NCBI GenBank assembly: GCA_937907525.1
Contig: CALCIB010000250.1
Location: 1 to 36,379 of the forward strand
Source of the DNA: an uncultured Planctomycetales bacterium
GTDB taxonomy: Bacteria > Planctomycetota > Planctomycetia > Isosphaerales > Isosphaeraceae
DNA: 36,379 nt
Direction of reading: 5' to 3'
Made by a program: the position numbers and the translations under genes. Below are positions 25,569 to 36,258 of this stretch, in pieces (the stretch's first letter is position 1; the number at the start of each line of letters is the position of its first letter). Below the pieces are notes generated by a model. That model was not told the DNA's origin. It ran no database searches and was given only the letters and a program-made list of their open reading frames with translations.

Positions 25569-25664
25569 TTCGGTTCGTGGATTCGAGTCGACTCGGATCG
25601 GGTCGCGGCGACCCCCGGCTGACGAGCGATTCGCCGCCGAAACGCGCCGAGGGAGATCCAGGCG

Positions 25665-28301
25665 ATGAACCGATCGAAGTCCCGCGCCGCCGTGGCGATC
25701 GTCGCGCTTCTGCTGGGAACGGGAACGACCCGCGCCGAGGAGGCCCCGCCCCCCTTGAAGGCCGATGACTCCTTCTTCCCCTTCGTCCTCCCCTGGGACG
25801 ACGCCTCGCCGGGCGTCTCCAACGTCTCCAACCTCGTCCCCGCGCCAGCCGGCAAGGACGGGCCGATCCACGTCAGGGACGGGCACCTTTACGAAGGCGA
25901 CGAACGGATCCGGTTCCTCGGCGTCAACTTCTGCTTCGGCGCCAACTTCCCCACCCACGACGCCGCCGACAAGGTCGCCGCCCGCATGGCGAAGTTCGGA
26001 ATCAACTGCGTCCGCTTCCACCACATGGACACCTCGATCTCCCCCGACGGCCTGCTCAAGCCCGATCGCAAGACCATCGACCCCGAACGCCTGGAGCGGC
26101 TCGACTACCTGATCGCCGCGCTCAAGAAGCGCGGGATTTACGCGAACATCAATCTACACGTCGGCCGCAAGTACCCCGACGTCCCCGACTGGCCCGACGC
26201 GCCGAGCTTCTTCAAGGGGGTCGACAACTTCGACCCCGCCATGATCCGAGCCCAGAAGGACTACGCCCGAGCCTTGCTCCACCACGTCAACCCGTACACG
26301 AAGACGCGATACGCCGACGAGCCGGCCGTGGCGATCGTCGAGATCAACAACGAGAACGCGCTGTTCAACGAATGGTCCGGCGGCGGCCTGGAATCGATGC
26401 CAGACCCCTACTCGGCCTTCCTCCAGCGCCGCTGGAACGACTTCCTGAAGGCCAGGTACGAGACCGACGCCGCCATGCGCGCGGCGTGGTCGGTCCAGGA
26501 CGTCCCCAGGGGCGCGGAACTGCTCAAGAACGGCTCGTTCGACCGACGCGGCGAGGGCTGGAGCTTCGAGCAACACAGCGGCAAGGCCCGCCAGGACTTC
26601 GCCGACGGCCGTTTGAAGCTGGTCGTCGAGGAGCCGGCCGAGCAGGCGTGGCACATCCAGTTCAACCAGCCCGGAATCCGCTTCCAGGCCGACACCCCCT
26701 ACACCCTCCGCCTCCGCGCCCGCGCCAACAAGCCCGTCCGCGTCACGATCAACGCGATGCAGGCCCACGAGCCCTGGAACCAGCTTTGGAACGTCCAGCA
26801 AGACCTGGGCCCGGAGTGGAGGGACGTCGAATTGACCTTCCGCGTCGCGGAGGCCGACGCCAACGGCCGAATCTCGATCTCTAACCTGGGGTCGAGCAAG
26901 CTGACGCTGGAGGTCGACGACGTCTCGCTCGTCCCCGGCGGGGTGATGGGACTCAAGCCCGGCGAGGCGCTGGGCTCGATCCCCTGGTTCCGCCACCACG
27001 ACTTCGGCGTCCGCACCCCCGAGGCCCAATCCGACTGGGTCCGCTTCCTCTGGGGTCTGGAGGACGAGTACTGGTCGGGCATACATCAGTTCGTGAAAAA
27101 AGATCTGGGCGTCAAGTGCGTCGTCCTGGGCACCCAGATGGGCTGGAGTCCCGCGCCGGTGCAGGCGAAGCTGGACGCGATCGACTCGCACGCCTACTGG
27201 CAACATCCCCACTTCCCCCGACGGCCCTGGGACCAGGACGACTGGACGATCCAGAACGTCCCGATGACCGGCCGCCCCGACGGCGGCACGCTGCCGCGGC
27301 TGGGGCTCTCGCGAATCGTCGGCAAGCCGTTCCTCTGCACCGAGTACAATCATTCGGCCCCCAACACATATAGCTCCGAAACCGCGCTCCTGATCGCCGC
27401 CTACGCCGCCCGGCAGGACTGGGACGGGATCTTCCTCTTCGCCTACAGCCACCGCCGCGACGACTGGGATACGAAGAGGATCACCAGTTTCTTCGACATC
27501 GACCAGCACCCGGCCAAGATGGCGACGCTCCCCGCCGCCGCCGCCATGTTCCTCCGCGGCGACGTCCCGACCGCCTCCCAAACCGCCGTCGCCCACCCCA
27601 AGCCCGACGACTGGATCGAGGCCGGCCGACTCCGCAGCGCCTGGGGCCTCGGCGGCGCCGCCTTCGGCCTGACGAATGAGCAAGCGCTGACGCATTACGT
27701 CGGCGTGGCGCTCGACGGCTCCGACGTCCCCTCGAAGGCTCCCGACCAGCGCGACGCCGGGGCGTTCGTCTGGAGCGCCGGCGATCTCCGCGTCACGATC
27801 GACACGCCGCGGACCAAGGCGTATCTGGGAGCGGCGACGATCCCCGGCTTCCTCCCTCCCACCGATCTGACCCCTCCCATCGGTGACCGGGCCCCTGGGG
27901 TCCGCGCGCCCCTGGGCGACGTGACCATCGGCCCGATCGCCAGTCGCCAGGGTTGGGCCGCGATCACCCTCACGGCGCTCGACGGGCCCGACCTCCATTC
28001 CCCCGGCCGGATCCTGCTGACCGCGACCGGCGACGTCGGCAACGTCGGCATGAAGTGGCGCGACGCCGCGAAAACGACGATCGGCCGCGACTGGGGCGAG
28101 GGCCCGTCGCTGGTCGAGGGCGTCGACGCCGTCCTCGCCCTGTCCGTCCCCGCCGCCAGGGTGAAGGCGTGGCCGCTCGACGAGCGCGGTCGCCGCCGCG
28201 CCGATGAACCGTTGAAAGTGGAGGGCGATCGGACTCACGCCAAAATCATGATCACGTCGGCATCTAAAACGCCGTGGTACGAGATCGAGATCGCCCGCTG
28301 A
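25665..28301 (+). CDS. Secreted clan-A glycoside hydrolase with inserted carbohydrate-binding domain
   Basis: The 878-residue protein has a Sec signal (about 1-25) and a (beta/alpha)8-type region beginning IRFLGVNFCFGANFPTHDAA. The acid/base candidate is Glu230 in VEINNENALF and the nucleophile candidate is Glu560 in FLCTEYNHSAP, the clan-A arrangement. Between them, at about 285-425, lies a CBM4/9-like beta domain (ELLKNGSFDRRGEGWSF to LTLEVDDVSL). The C-terminal 250 residues form a beta-rich region. It should cleave a beta-linked polysaccharide outside the cytoplasm; substrate unknown. GGGAGA precedes ATG 25665. It lies between the two GTPase genes. Confidence 0.85.
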   Translation: MNRSKSRAAVAIVALLLGTGTTRAEEAPPPLKADDSFFPFVLPWDDASPGVSNVSNLVPAPAGKDGPIHVRDGHLYEGDERIRFLGVNFCFGANFPTHDAADKVAARMAKFGINCVRFHHMDTSISPDGLLKPDRKTIDPERLERLDYLIAALKKRGIYANINLHVGRKYPDVPDWPDAPSFFKGVDNFDPAMIRAQKDYARALLHHVNPYTKTRYADEPAVAIVEINNENALFNEWSGGGLESMPDPYSAFLQRRWNDFLKARYETDAAMRAAWSVQDVPRGAELLKNGSFDRRGEGWSFEQHSGKARQDFADGRLKLVVEEPAEQAWHIQFNQPGIRFQADTPYTLRLRARANKPVRVTINAMQAHEPWNQLWNVQQDLGPEWRDVELTFRVAEADANGRISISNLGSSKLTLEVDDVSLVPGGVMGLKPGEALGSIPWFRHHDFGVRTPEAQSDWVRFLWGLEDEYWSGIHQFVKKDLGVKCVVLGTQMGWSPAPVQAKLDAIDSHAYWQHPHFPRRPWDQDDWTIQNVPMTGRPDGGTLPRLGLSRIVGKPFLCTEYNHSAPNTYSSETALLIAAYAARQDWDGIFLFAYSHRRDDWDTKRITSFFDIDQHPAKMATLPAAAAMFLRGDVPTASQTAVAHPKPDDWIEAGRLRSAWGLGGAAFGLTNEQALTHYVGVALDGSDVPSKAPDQRDAGAFVWSAGDLRVTIDTPRTKAYLGAATIPGFLPPTDLTPPIGDRAPGVRAPLGDVTIGPIASRQGWAAITLTALDGPDLHSPGRILLTATGDVGNVGMKWRDAAKTTIGRDWGEGPSLVEGVDAVLALSVPAARVKAWPLDERGRRRADEPLKVEGDRTHAKIMITSASKTPWYEIEIAR

Positions 28302-28309
28302 AAACACAC

Positions 28310-28485
28310 GTCTTCCCCCCTCGCGGGGGAAGACAGACCGCGAAGCGGTCAGATGAGGGGGACGGCGCGACCGGAAGCCGTCGGAACGTCGAAAGCCAGA
28401 ACAGGCGGCTCGGGATCCCGAGGGCCTTCTTGCTCGCCCCCCTCATCCGGCCCTTCGGGCCACCTTCCCCCACGAGGGGGGAAGG
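28310..28485 (+). repeat. 177-nt structured repeat element, copy 3
   Basis: It has the same order as copy 2 (arm B, spacer, arm A), with GACCGC-GAA-GCGGTC and GGCCC-TTC-GGGCC hairpins and a perfect CTCGGGATCCCGAG palindrome in the spacer. It is 176 nt long. It starts 9 nt after the hydrolase stop and ends 49 nt before the GTPase 2 start, filling almost the whole intergenic gap. Confidence 0.88.
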
Positions 28486-28533
28486 CCGCTGACATCCATT
28501 CGAAACGCGCCGCGAACCACCCCGAGGAGCCGC

Positions 28534-30390
28534 ATGGCCGAACGCTTCACCAAGGCCGACTGGGAGCGCGAGCACCTGCTCGCCGGCTTCGACCGCCTGC
28601 ACGACCGCCTCACCGCCTGGGCCCGCTCCGCGCCGGCCTGGCCGCCGTTCGACGAGGCGCGGGGGCTGGTCGAGCGCCTCGACGCCCGCCTGCGCGTGCC
28701 GGAGATCGACCTGGACCGCGCCCTGGTCGTCGGCTTCCTCGGAGGTTCGGGGACGGGCAAGAGCACGCTGTTCAACGCGCTGTTGGGCCGCAAGGTCAGC
28801 CGCGCCGGCAAGGAGTTCCGGCCGATGACCCGGCGCGCCGTCGTCGCCTGCCACCCGGACGTCGACCCGTCGTTCCTCGGCCTTCGGGACGACGAGCTTG
28901 AGATTCATCGCCTGAACATCCCCTTGCTCGAACAGGTGATCCTGATCGACTGCCCCGACCCGGACACGCAGGATCCCGAGGACGGCCGCGGCGGCGAACG
29001 CCACCTGGACATCCTCCGCGCCGCCTTGCCGCACTGCGACGTCATGGTCCACACGGCGACGTCGCAGAAGTACAAGTCCCACGTCGTCGGCCAGGAGCTG
29101 CGCCGCAACGCGCCGGGGCGGCAGATCCTCTTCATCCAGACCCACGCCGACGTCGACCACGACGTCCGCGCGGACCTTCGCGTCTACCTGGACTCGCTGG
29201 GCCTTCGCGTGCCGGAGGTCTTCCTGCTGGACGCCGCCGACGCCCTGGCGCGCCAGGAGCGCGGGGAGCCCGTCGCCGCCGATTTCGCCAGGTTCCGAGA
29301 CCTGCTGGAACACGAGTTGGCCAGCCGCGCCCGCCACCGGATCCGACGCGCCAACCTGCTCGGCCTCTACGGCTGGCTGCTGGGGGCGATCCGCGGCCCC
29401 GTCGACGCCGGAATGGAGGCGGTCGCGAAGCTTGAGGAGGCCACGGCCCGCGAGCGCGCCCGGCTCGCCGCGACGATCGCCGCGAAGATGTCCGAACGGG
29501 TCGACGCCAACCGCCGGCTCTGGCGGTCGCGAGTGCTCAGGCAGTTGAACCAGACCTGGGGCGCGGGCCCCCTGGCGGCGCTCCTGGGCGCGTGGTCGGC
29601 GGCGGGGAGCTTGGTCCGGTCGCTGGTCCTGCTCCGCGCCCGCACGCCGACCCAGGCGATCCTGGCCGGCGGCTGGACGGCCGTCTCCCTGGTGGGGGAG
29701 AAGTGGCGCGAGAACCGCGCCGCCGCCGCCCTCACCGCCGAGGCCGACCTGGGCCTGACCGAGGGCGACCTGGCCCACGCCCGCACGGTCCTGCAAGGCT
29801 ATCTGAACGACGCCTGGATCCACCCCGAGCCCGGCGAGGACGGCGGCGACTTCTCCGCCGAACAACTCGCCACGGTGGCCGTCGAGGTTTACCGCCGGCT
29901 CGACGCCGAGATCAACGAGGTCGTCGAGAAGCGCGTCGCCCGCCGCGCCGGCGGGACGACGCACTGGGTCTTCGAGACCGCCTTCGCCCTGCTTCCCGCC
30001 TGGCTGGTCCTTCACCTCGCCAGGAACTTTTTTTATGACCACATGATTTATAACAAGCCATTACTCGGTCTGGACTTCGCGGTCCAGGCGGCGTTCTGGT
30101 GCATCCTGTGGGGCGCCGTGGTCGGCGGGCTTCTGCTCCGTCGCCTGAACCGGGGATTGCACCAGGAACTCAAGCTCGTGGTCGACCGCCTGGCCCACGC
30201 CCCCGTGCTCGACGCCCTCTGCCGCGACGCCTCCGAAGCCTGCCTCGCCGTCCGCGCCCACGCCGAGGCCCTCTCCGCCGTCGAGCGCGACCTGGCCGAC
30301 CTGGAGCGCCGCGTCGGCGGCGTCCTCGATCTGGGCCTGGGCGCGCTGCGGACGGAAAGCCTCGCGACCTCCCGCCCCGAGGTACAATGA
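28534..30390 (+). CDS. Membrane-anchored GTPase of dynamin/Era-like type, paralog 2
   Basis: The protein is 618 residues, exactly as long as paralog 1. Its GTPase domain has P-loop GGSGTGKST (70-78), G3 LIDCPDPD (137-144), the shared TSQKY motif (176-180) and THAD at the G4 position (203-206). Helical and hydrophobic stretches follow (about 345-390). Near the C-terminus are two strong membrane helices (about 480-498 and 510-535) and a coiled-coil tail. An unusual run of seven T and rare codons lies between the two helices. GAGGAG precedes ATG 28534. The stop overlaps an ATG of the next frame. Confidence 0.82.
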   Translation: MAERFTKADWEREHLLAGFDRLHDRLTAWARSAPAWPPFDEARGLVERLDARLRVPEIDLDRALVVGFLGGSGTGKSTLFNALLGRKVSRAGKEFRPMTRRAVVACHPDVDPSFLGLRDDELEIHRLNIPLLEQVILIDCPDPDTQDPEDGRGGERHLDILRAALPHCDVMVHTATSQKYKSHVVGQELRRNAPGRQILFIQTHADVDHDVRADLRVYLDSLGLRVPEVFLLDAADALARQERGEPVAADFARFRDLLEHELASRARHRIRRANLLGLYGWLLGAIRGPVDAGMEAVAKLEEATARERARLAATIAAKMSERVDANRRLWRSRVLRQLNQTWGAGPLAALLGAWSAAGSLVRSLVLLRARTPTQAILAGGWTAVSLVGEKWRENRAAAALTAEADLGLTEGDLAHARTVLQGYLNDAWIHPEPGEDGGDFSAEQLATVAVEVYRRLDAEINEVVEKRVARRAGGTTHWVFETAFALLPAWLVLHLARNFFYDHMIYNKPLLGLDFAVQAAFWCILWGAVVGGLLLRRLNRGLHQELKLVVDRLAHAPVLDALCRDASEACLAVRAHAEALSAVERDLADLERRVGGVLDLGLGALRTESLATSRPEVQ

Positions 30391-30443
30391 CGAGGACGGA
30401 TCGTCGTCTCGACCCGGCGGCCTCGACCGCGGAGGACTTCGAC

Positions 30444-31121
30444 ATGACTCGGAACCCTGACGTCCGCTTTCGCGGCTCCCGCGCCGTCCGGATCGTGCTG
30501 GCGATCGGCCTGTTGATTGGCTCGACGCCCGCGGCGTTGGGCGAAGCGGGACTCAGCGAGGCGCTCAGGGCGCGGGCCGCTTGGCTGAAGCGTCCCTACG
30601 CGCTGGTCTTTTCCGGCGACAAGGACCTCGGGCCCGATCACGCCCACCTCGTCCGGGCGCGGGACGCCCGATGGAACGACGTCTTCGCGATCGGCGGCGC
30701 GATCGTTCCCGCCGGGTCGGTGTCGGGCGTCGGGGACGAGGACCTGGGCCCGTTCGCGGTCGTCGGCTCGCGCTTCGTCTTCCGGTTCAACAAGTCGGAG
30801 GACTTCGGCGTCCTCGACATGGACCGCGCCGACGCCGAGGTCGAGCGCCTCTCGCGCGCCGACCTGGTCGCGAGGTTCGGCGCCGTCCCCGAACTCGTCG
30901 ACTTCGACGCCTATCACGCCGCCCACTGGAGTTGGCCGAATCCGGTGAACGCGCTCGTCGGGTGGACGGCGGGCTTGCTCTTGCTCGCCGCCCTTCTGAC
31001 CGTCTTCGTCGTCATCCCATTCACGATCGCCTGGATGATTATCCGAGTGCTTCGCCGTCTCGCGCGCTGGGCCTTCGTTCCGCTTTTCGGCCGGAGTTCG
31101 TCCGTTGACCCACGACCTTGA
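30444..31121 (+). CDS. Hypothetical membrane protein downstream of GTPase 2
   Basis: The 225-residue protein has an N-terminal signal or anchor (VRIVLAIGLLIGSTPAALG), a soluble extracytoplasmic middle, and a C-terminal membrane helix (about 173-205, VGWTAGLLLLAALLTVFVV). GGAGGA lies 7 nt before ATG 30444, which favours this start; ATG 30387, overlapping the GTPase stop, is the alternative and would couple the two genes. I do not recognise the family. It overlaps the next gene by 17 nt if that starts at 31105. Confidence 0.65.
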   Translation: MTRNPDVRFRGSRAVRIVLAIGLLIGSTPAALGEAGLSEALRARAAWLKRPYALVFSGDKDLGPDHAHLVRARDARWNDVFAIGGAIVPAGSVSGVGDEDLGPFAVVGSRFVFRFNKSEDFGVLDMDRADAEVERLSRADLVARFGAVPELVDFDAYHAAHWSWPNPVNALVGWTAGLLLLAALLTVFVVIPFTIAWMIIRVLRRLARWAFVPLFGRSSSVDPRP

Positions 31122-31815
31122 GGGCGGCACCCAGACCGCCGCGATGATCCTGTTCGATCCCGATTCGCTCCCCGACGACTACGACGAGCGCGTCCGCGGC
31201 GACGCCGCGGCGGTCGTGGCGGAGGCGGCCGAGGCGGGGGGGCTGTTCCTGCTGGACGTCGGCGAGCCGGGCGCCTACGCCCTCCGCCTGACGGTCGGCG
31301 AACGCCTTCCGGACGACGTCGCGCCCCAAGTCCGGCTCATGGGCGCGGTCGAGCGGTTCCGGGTCGCGGGCGGCCGAGTGTTCCTCGCCGGAGTCGAGTA
31401 CGGCTTCCGCCGCGACGACTCGCAACTGAGGAAGCGCCCGGACATGGGCTCCTCATGCGCGATCGCGCCGGGAACGTATCGACTTTCGATCCATTGTCTG
31501 CGCGATCCGGAGCAATACGTCTCCGATCGTTTGCGCGATCTGTCCTCGCCGGCCGGATTGCGGCTCGACGCCTTCATGAGGCGCTGGCTGTTGCCGGTCG
31601 GCAGCCTGGGGACGATCGCCGCGGCGGTCGGCTACTTCACGCTGGGCTGGCGCGAGTGGCGCGTCACCATCCTCCCCGTCAGCCTGGCGATGGTCCTCCC
31701 CGCCGCGCTCCTCTCGCTGACCCAGACCTACCGCCAGGCCCGCGAGGCCCGCCGCCAGGTCGCCGCCGAGTACGTCGACTTCCACGCGGTCCTGGATCCG
31801 ATCGATACGGAATGA
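31105..31815 (+). CDS. Hypothetical membrane protein, third in the GTPase 2 operon
   Basis: The product is 236 residues if the TTG at 31105 is used (CCGGAG 8 nt upstream) or 223 from ATG 31144, which has no good ribosome site. The soluble part begins MILFDPDSLPDDYDERVRGD and contains YALRLTVGERLPDDV. Two membrane helices lie at about 163-205 (GSLGTIAAAVGYFTLGW and VTILPVSLAMVLPAALLSL), followed by a short charged tail. I do not recognise it. It overlaps the preceding gene, so the two membrane proteins may work together. Confidence 0.6.
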   Translation: MTHDLEGGTQTAAMILFDPDSLPDDYDERVRGDAAAVVAEAAEAGGLFLLDVGEPGAYALRLTVGERLPDDVAPQVRLMGAVERFRVAGGRVFLAGVEYGFRRDDSQLRKRPDMGSSCAIAPGTYRLSIHCLRDPEQYVSDRLRDLSSPAGLRLDAFMRRWLLPVGSLGTIAAAVGYFTLGWREWRVTILPVSLAMVLPAALLSLTQTYRQAREARRQVAAEYVDFHAVLDPIDTE

Positions 31816-31833
31816 CATACTGGTTCGTCGCGT

Positions 31834-33393
31834 TCACGGCACCGGATTGAGCGGGGCCGGCTCGAAGTCGGTCGGCTCGACCCAGCCGGCCCTGGGGGTC
31901 TCGCCGCGGAGGTAGGCGTCGTAAAAGCCGGCGCCGGACGTGGCGGGGTACTCGTCGAAAAGATGACCCTGGCCGAGCATCCGCGGGTCGCCCTGTTCGC
32001 GAAGCTCGGCCTCCATCCTCTGGCGCATCGACCGGACGCGGTCGGCGTGTTCGGGGTCGTCGGCCAGGTCGCGAACGCAGTCGGGGTCGTCGCGAAGGTC
32101 GTAAAGCTGATCGGCCGGGAGCATGCCGAAGCAGAGCGTCCAGAACGGGTCGGCGCGGTCGGCCCGGCCGCGCTCCAGGATCAGGGTCTTGGTGGGGCCG
32201 CCGTCGGTGTCGAGGTAGCCGGTCTCGGGGTTGCCGGAGGGCCAGCGCGAGGGCTCGTAGTTGCGGAGGTACAGGAAGTCGGCCGTGAGCAGGCCGCGGA
32301 TCGGGTAGCCCCAGTCGTGGGGTCGGCCGACGTCCGTCCGCTCCTTGCCGATCAACAGATGCTCGCGCCAGGGGATCTTTTCATCGGGGGCGGCTTCCAG
32401 CAGCGGCCGGAGGTTTCGGCCGGCGACCGGCTTCATGCCGGAGTCCGCCGGGTCGATCCCCGCGACGTCCAGGATCGTCGGGGCGAGGTCCGTGAAATCC
32501 ACGAACTCCTCGACGACCCTCCCCGGCGACTTGACGACCGCCGGCCATCGGATCAAGAACGGCACATGATTCGAGTCGCGGTAGGCGAACCCCTTGACGC
32601 GCGGGAACGGCGGGCCGTGGTCGCTGGTGACGATGACCAGGGTGTCGTCGAGCAGCCCGCGCCGCTCCAGTTCGTCCAGCATCCGGCCGAGGTGGGCGTC
32701 GAAGTGCTCGACCTCCAGGGCGTAGTCGAGCAGGTCGTTTCGGACGACGTCGGAGTCGGGGAGGTAAGCGGGGACGCGGTCGACGTCCGCCGGCTTCTTC
32801 CCCCCCTTCGCCGCGCCCGACCCGCGCTCGTAGCCGCGATGGGGTTCGGTGGCGCCGTACCAGAAGCACCAGCGGGCGCCGTCAGGGACCGCGTCCAGGA
32901 AGTCGGCGAAGTTGGCCGCGTAGTCGTTGTTGGAGATTCCCGACGTCGGCGGCTTGGCCTTGCGGCGGTTGAACGGCTTGCCGGTCATCTGGCGGGGCTT
33001 GCCGTCGGCGTCGTTGGCCACCCCCGGCCCCCACCCCTTGCCGGTGACGCCGACGTCCCATCCATGCTCGGCCAGCACCTCCGGCCACGCCTTCAAGTCG
33101 GCCGGGAAGTACGACAGGTGGTTGCCCGCCTCGCCGTTTCGCCAGGGGGGCCGACCCGTCAGAATCACCGCTCGCGACGGCGCGCATTTCGCGGCTGGGG
33201 TATGGGCGTTGGCGAACCGGACCCCCTCGCGGGCGACCCGATCGACGGCCGGCGTTCGGACCCAGGGCGTCCCGTAACAGCCCGCGTGGACGCCCCAGTC
33301 GTCGGCCACGGCGAACAGGACGTTCGGCTCGGCTCGCGTCGCGGACGCGAAAACCCCGAGGAAGAGGAACAAGGCGAGGGGTGCCGTTCTCAC
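31834..33393 (-). CDS. Secreted type I sulfatase
   Basis: The 519-residue protein has a Sec signal (to about residue 21). The metal-site aspartates in LFAVADDWG (30-32) and the catalytic motif CAPSR (Cys70 to Arg74) place it among formylglycine sulfatases. The C-terminal half includes VIVTSDHGPPFPRVKGFAYR and the FTDLAPTILDVAGI block. It would remove sulfate esters from polysaccharide in the periplasm or outside. The GTG start at 33393 is chosen because AGGAG lies 6-7 nt before it and the signal peptide starts there. It is divergent from lon. The maturing enzyme is not encoded here. Confidence 0.92.
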   Translation of the reverse strand: MRTAPLALFLFLGVFASATRAEPNVLFAVADDWGVHAGCYGTPWVRTPAVDRVAREGVRFANAHTPAAKCAPSRAVILTGRPPWRNGEAGNHLSYFPADLKAWPEVLAEHGWDVGVTGKGWGPGVANDADGKPRQMTGKPFNRRKAKPPTSGISNNDYAANFADFLDAVPDGARWCFWYGATEPHRGYERGSGAAKGGKKPADVDRVPAYLPDSDVVRNDLLDYALEVEHFDAHLGRMLDELERRGLLDDTLVIVTSDHGPPFPRVKGFAYRDSNHVPFLIRWPAVVKSPGRVVEEFVDFTDLAPTILDVAGIDPADSGMKPVAGRNLRPLLEAAPDEKIPWREHLLIGKERTDVGRPHDWGYPIRGLLTADFLYLRNYEPSRWPSGNPETGYLDTDGGPTKTLILERGRADRADPFWTLCFGMLPADQLYDLRDDPDCVRDLADDPEHADRVRSMRQRMEAELREQGDPRMLGQGHLFDEYPATSGAGFYDAYLRGETPRAGWVEPTDFEPAPLNPVP

Positions 33394-33500
33394 GGATCGC
33401 TCCTGATTGATGGCCTTCGCGAATGACCCCGGCGACGATTCGACGACCGGACCATGGCCGAACTCGTCGCCGCGTCCTACCATTCCCCATGCGCCGCCTT

Positions 33501-33514
33501 CCTTATATATAAGG
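33501..33514. promoter_or_regulatory. AT-rich palindrome between sulfatase and lon
   Basis: CCTTATATATAAGG is a perfect 14-bp palindrome in otherwise GC-rich DNA, about 110 nt from the sulfatase start and 124 nt from the lon start. It could be an operator or a shared -10 region. Confidence 0.4.
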
Positions 33515-33620
33515 TACGGCGACGCGGCGCGAGCGTCCGCCCCCGCGTTTCCCCGCACATTCGAGTCCGTTCAGACGTACATCACTTAGACTCCGGGAAG
33601 GTACAGGGGCATGGAAGGCG

Positions 33621-33630
33621 AGGAAGGAGG
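33621..33630 (+). promoter_or_regulatory. Shine-Dalgarno deciding the lon start
   Basis: AGGAAGGAGG ends 7 nt before ATG 33638 and contains a full AAGGAGG. This favours 33638 over the in-frame ATG at 33611. Confidence 0.7.
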
Positions 33631-33637
33631 CGAGACG

Positions 33638-36151
<2,514 letters not shown>

Positions 36152-36162
36152 CCCCGCGAATC

Positions 36163-36201
36163 GGCCCGCCGCGGCTTCGTTCGTCGTCGCCGCGGCGGGC
36201 C
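36163..36201 (+). terminator. Hairpin terminator after lon
   Basis: GGCCCGCCGCGGC (36163-36175) and GCCGCGGCGGGCC (36189-36201) form a perfect 13-bp stem with a 13-nt loop, 11 nt after the lon stop. Only TTGG follows, with no T-run. Confidence 0.75.
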
Positions 36202-36210
36202 TTGGTCAAT

Positions 36211-36258
36211 GCAAATCGCTAATCCGAAACGATTTGCGGATCGAACCGTTTGGGTTCG
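36211..36258. promoter_or_regulatory. Two short inverted repeats past lon
   Basis: GCAAATCG (36211-36218) pairs with CGATTTGC (36230-36237), and CGAACC (36242-36247) with GGTTCG (36253-36258). This stretch is less GC-rich than its surroundings and could be the regulatory region of a gene beyond the window edge. The remaining 120 nt show nothing else. Confidence 0.35.

Noticed and set aside
26154..28307. Long minus-strand frame opposite the glycoside hydrolase
   Set aside because: It is a shadow with no family motifs or ribosome site; the sense frame has a signal peptide and catalytic motifs.
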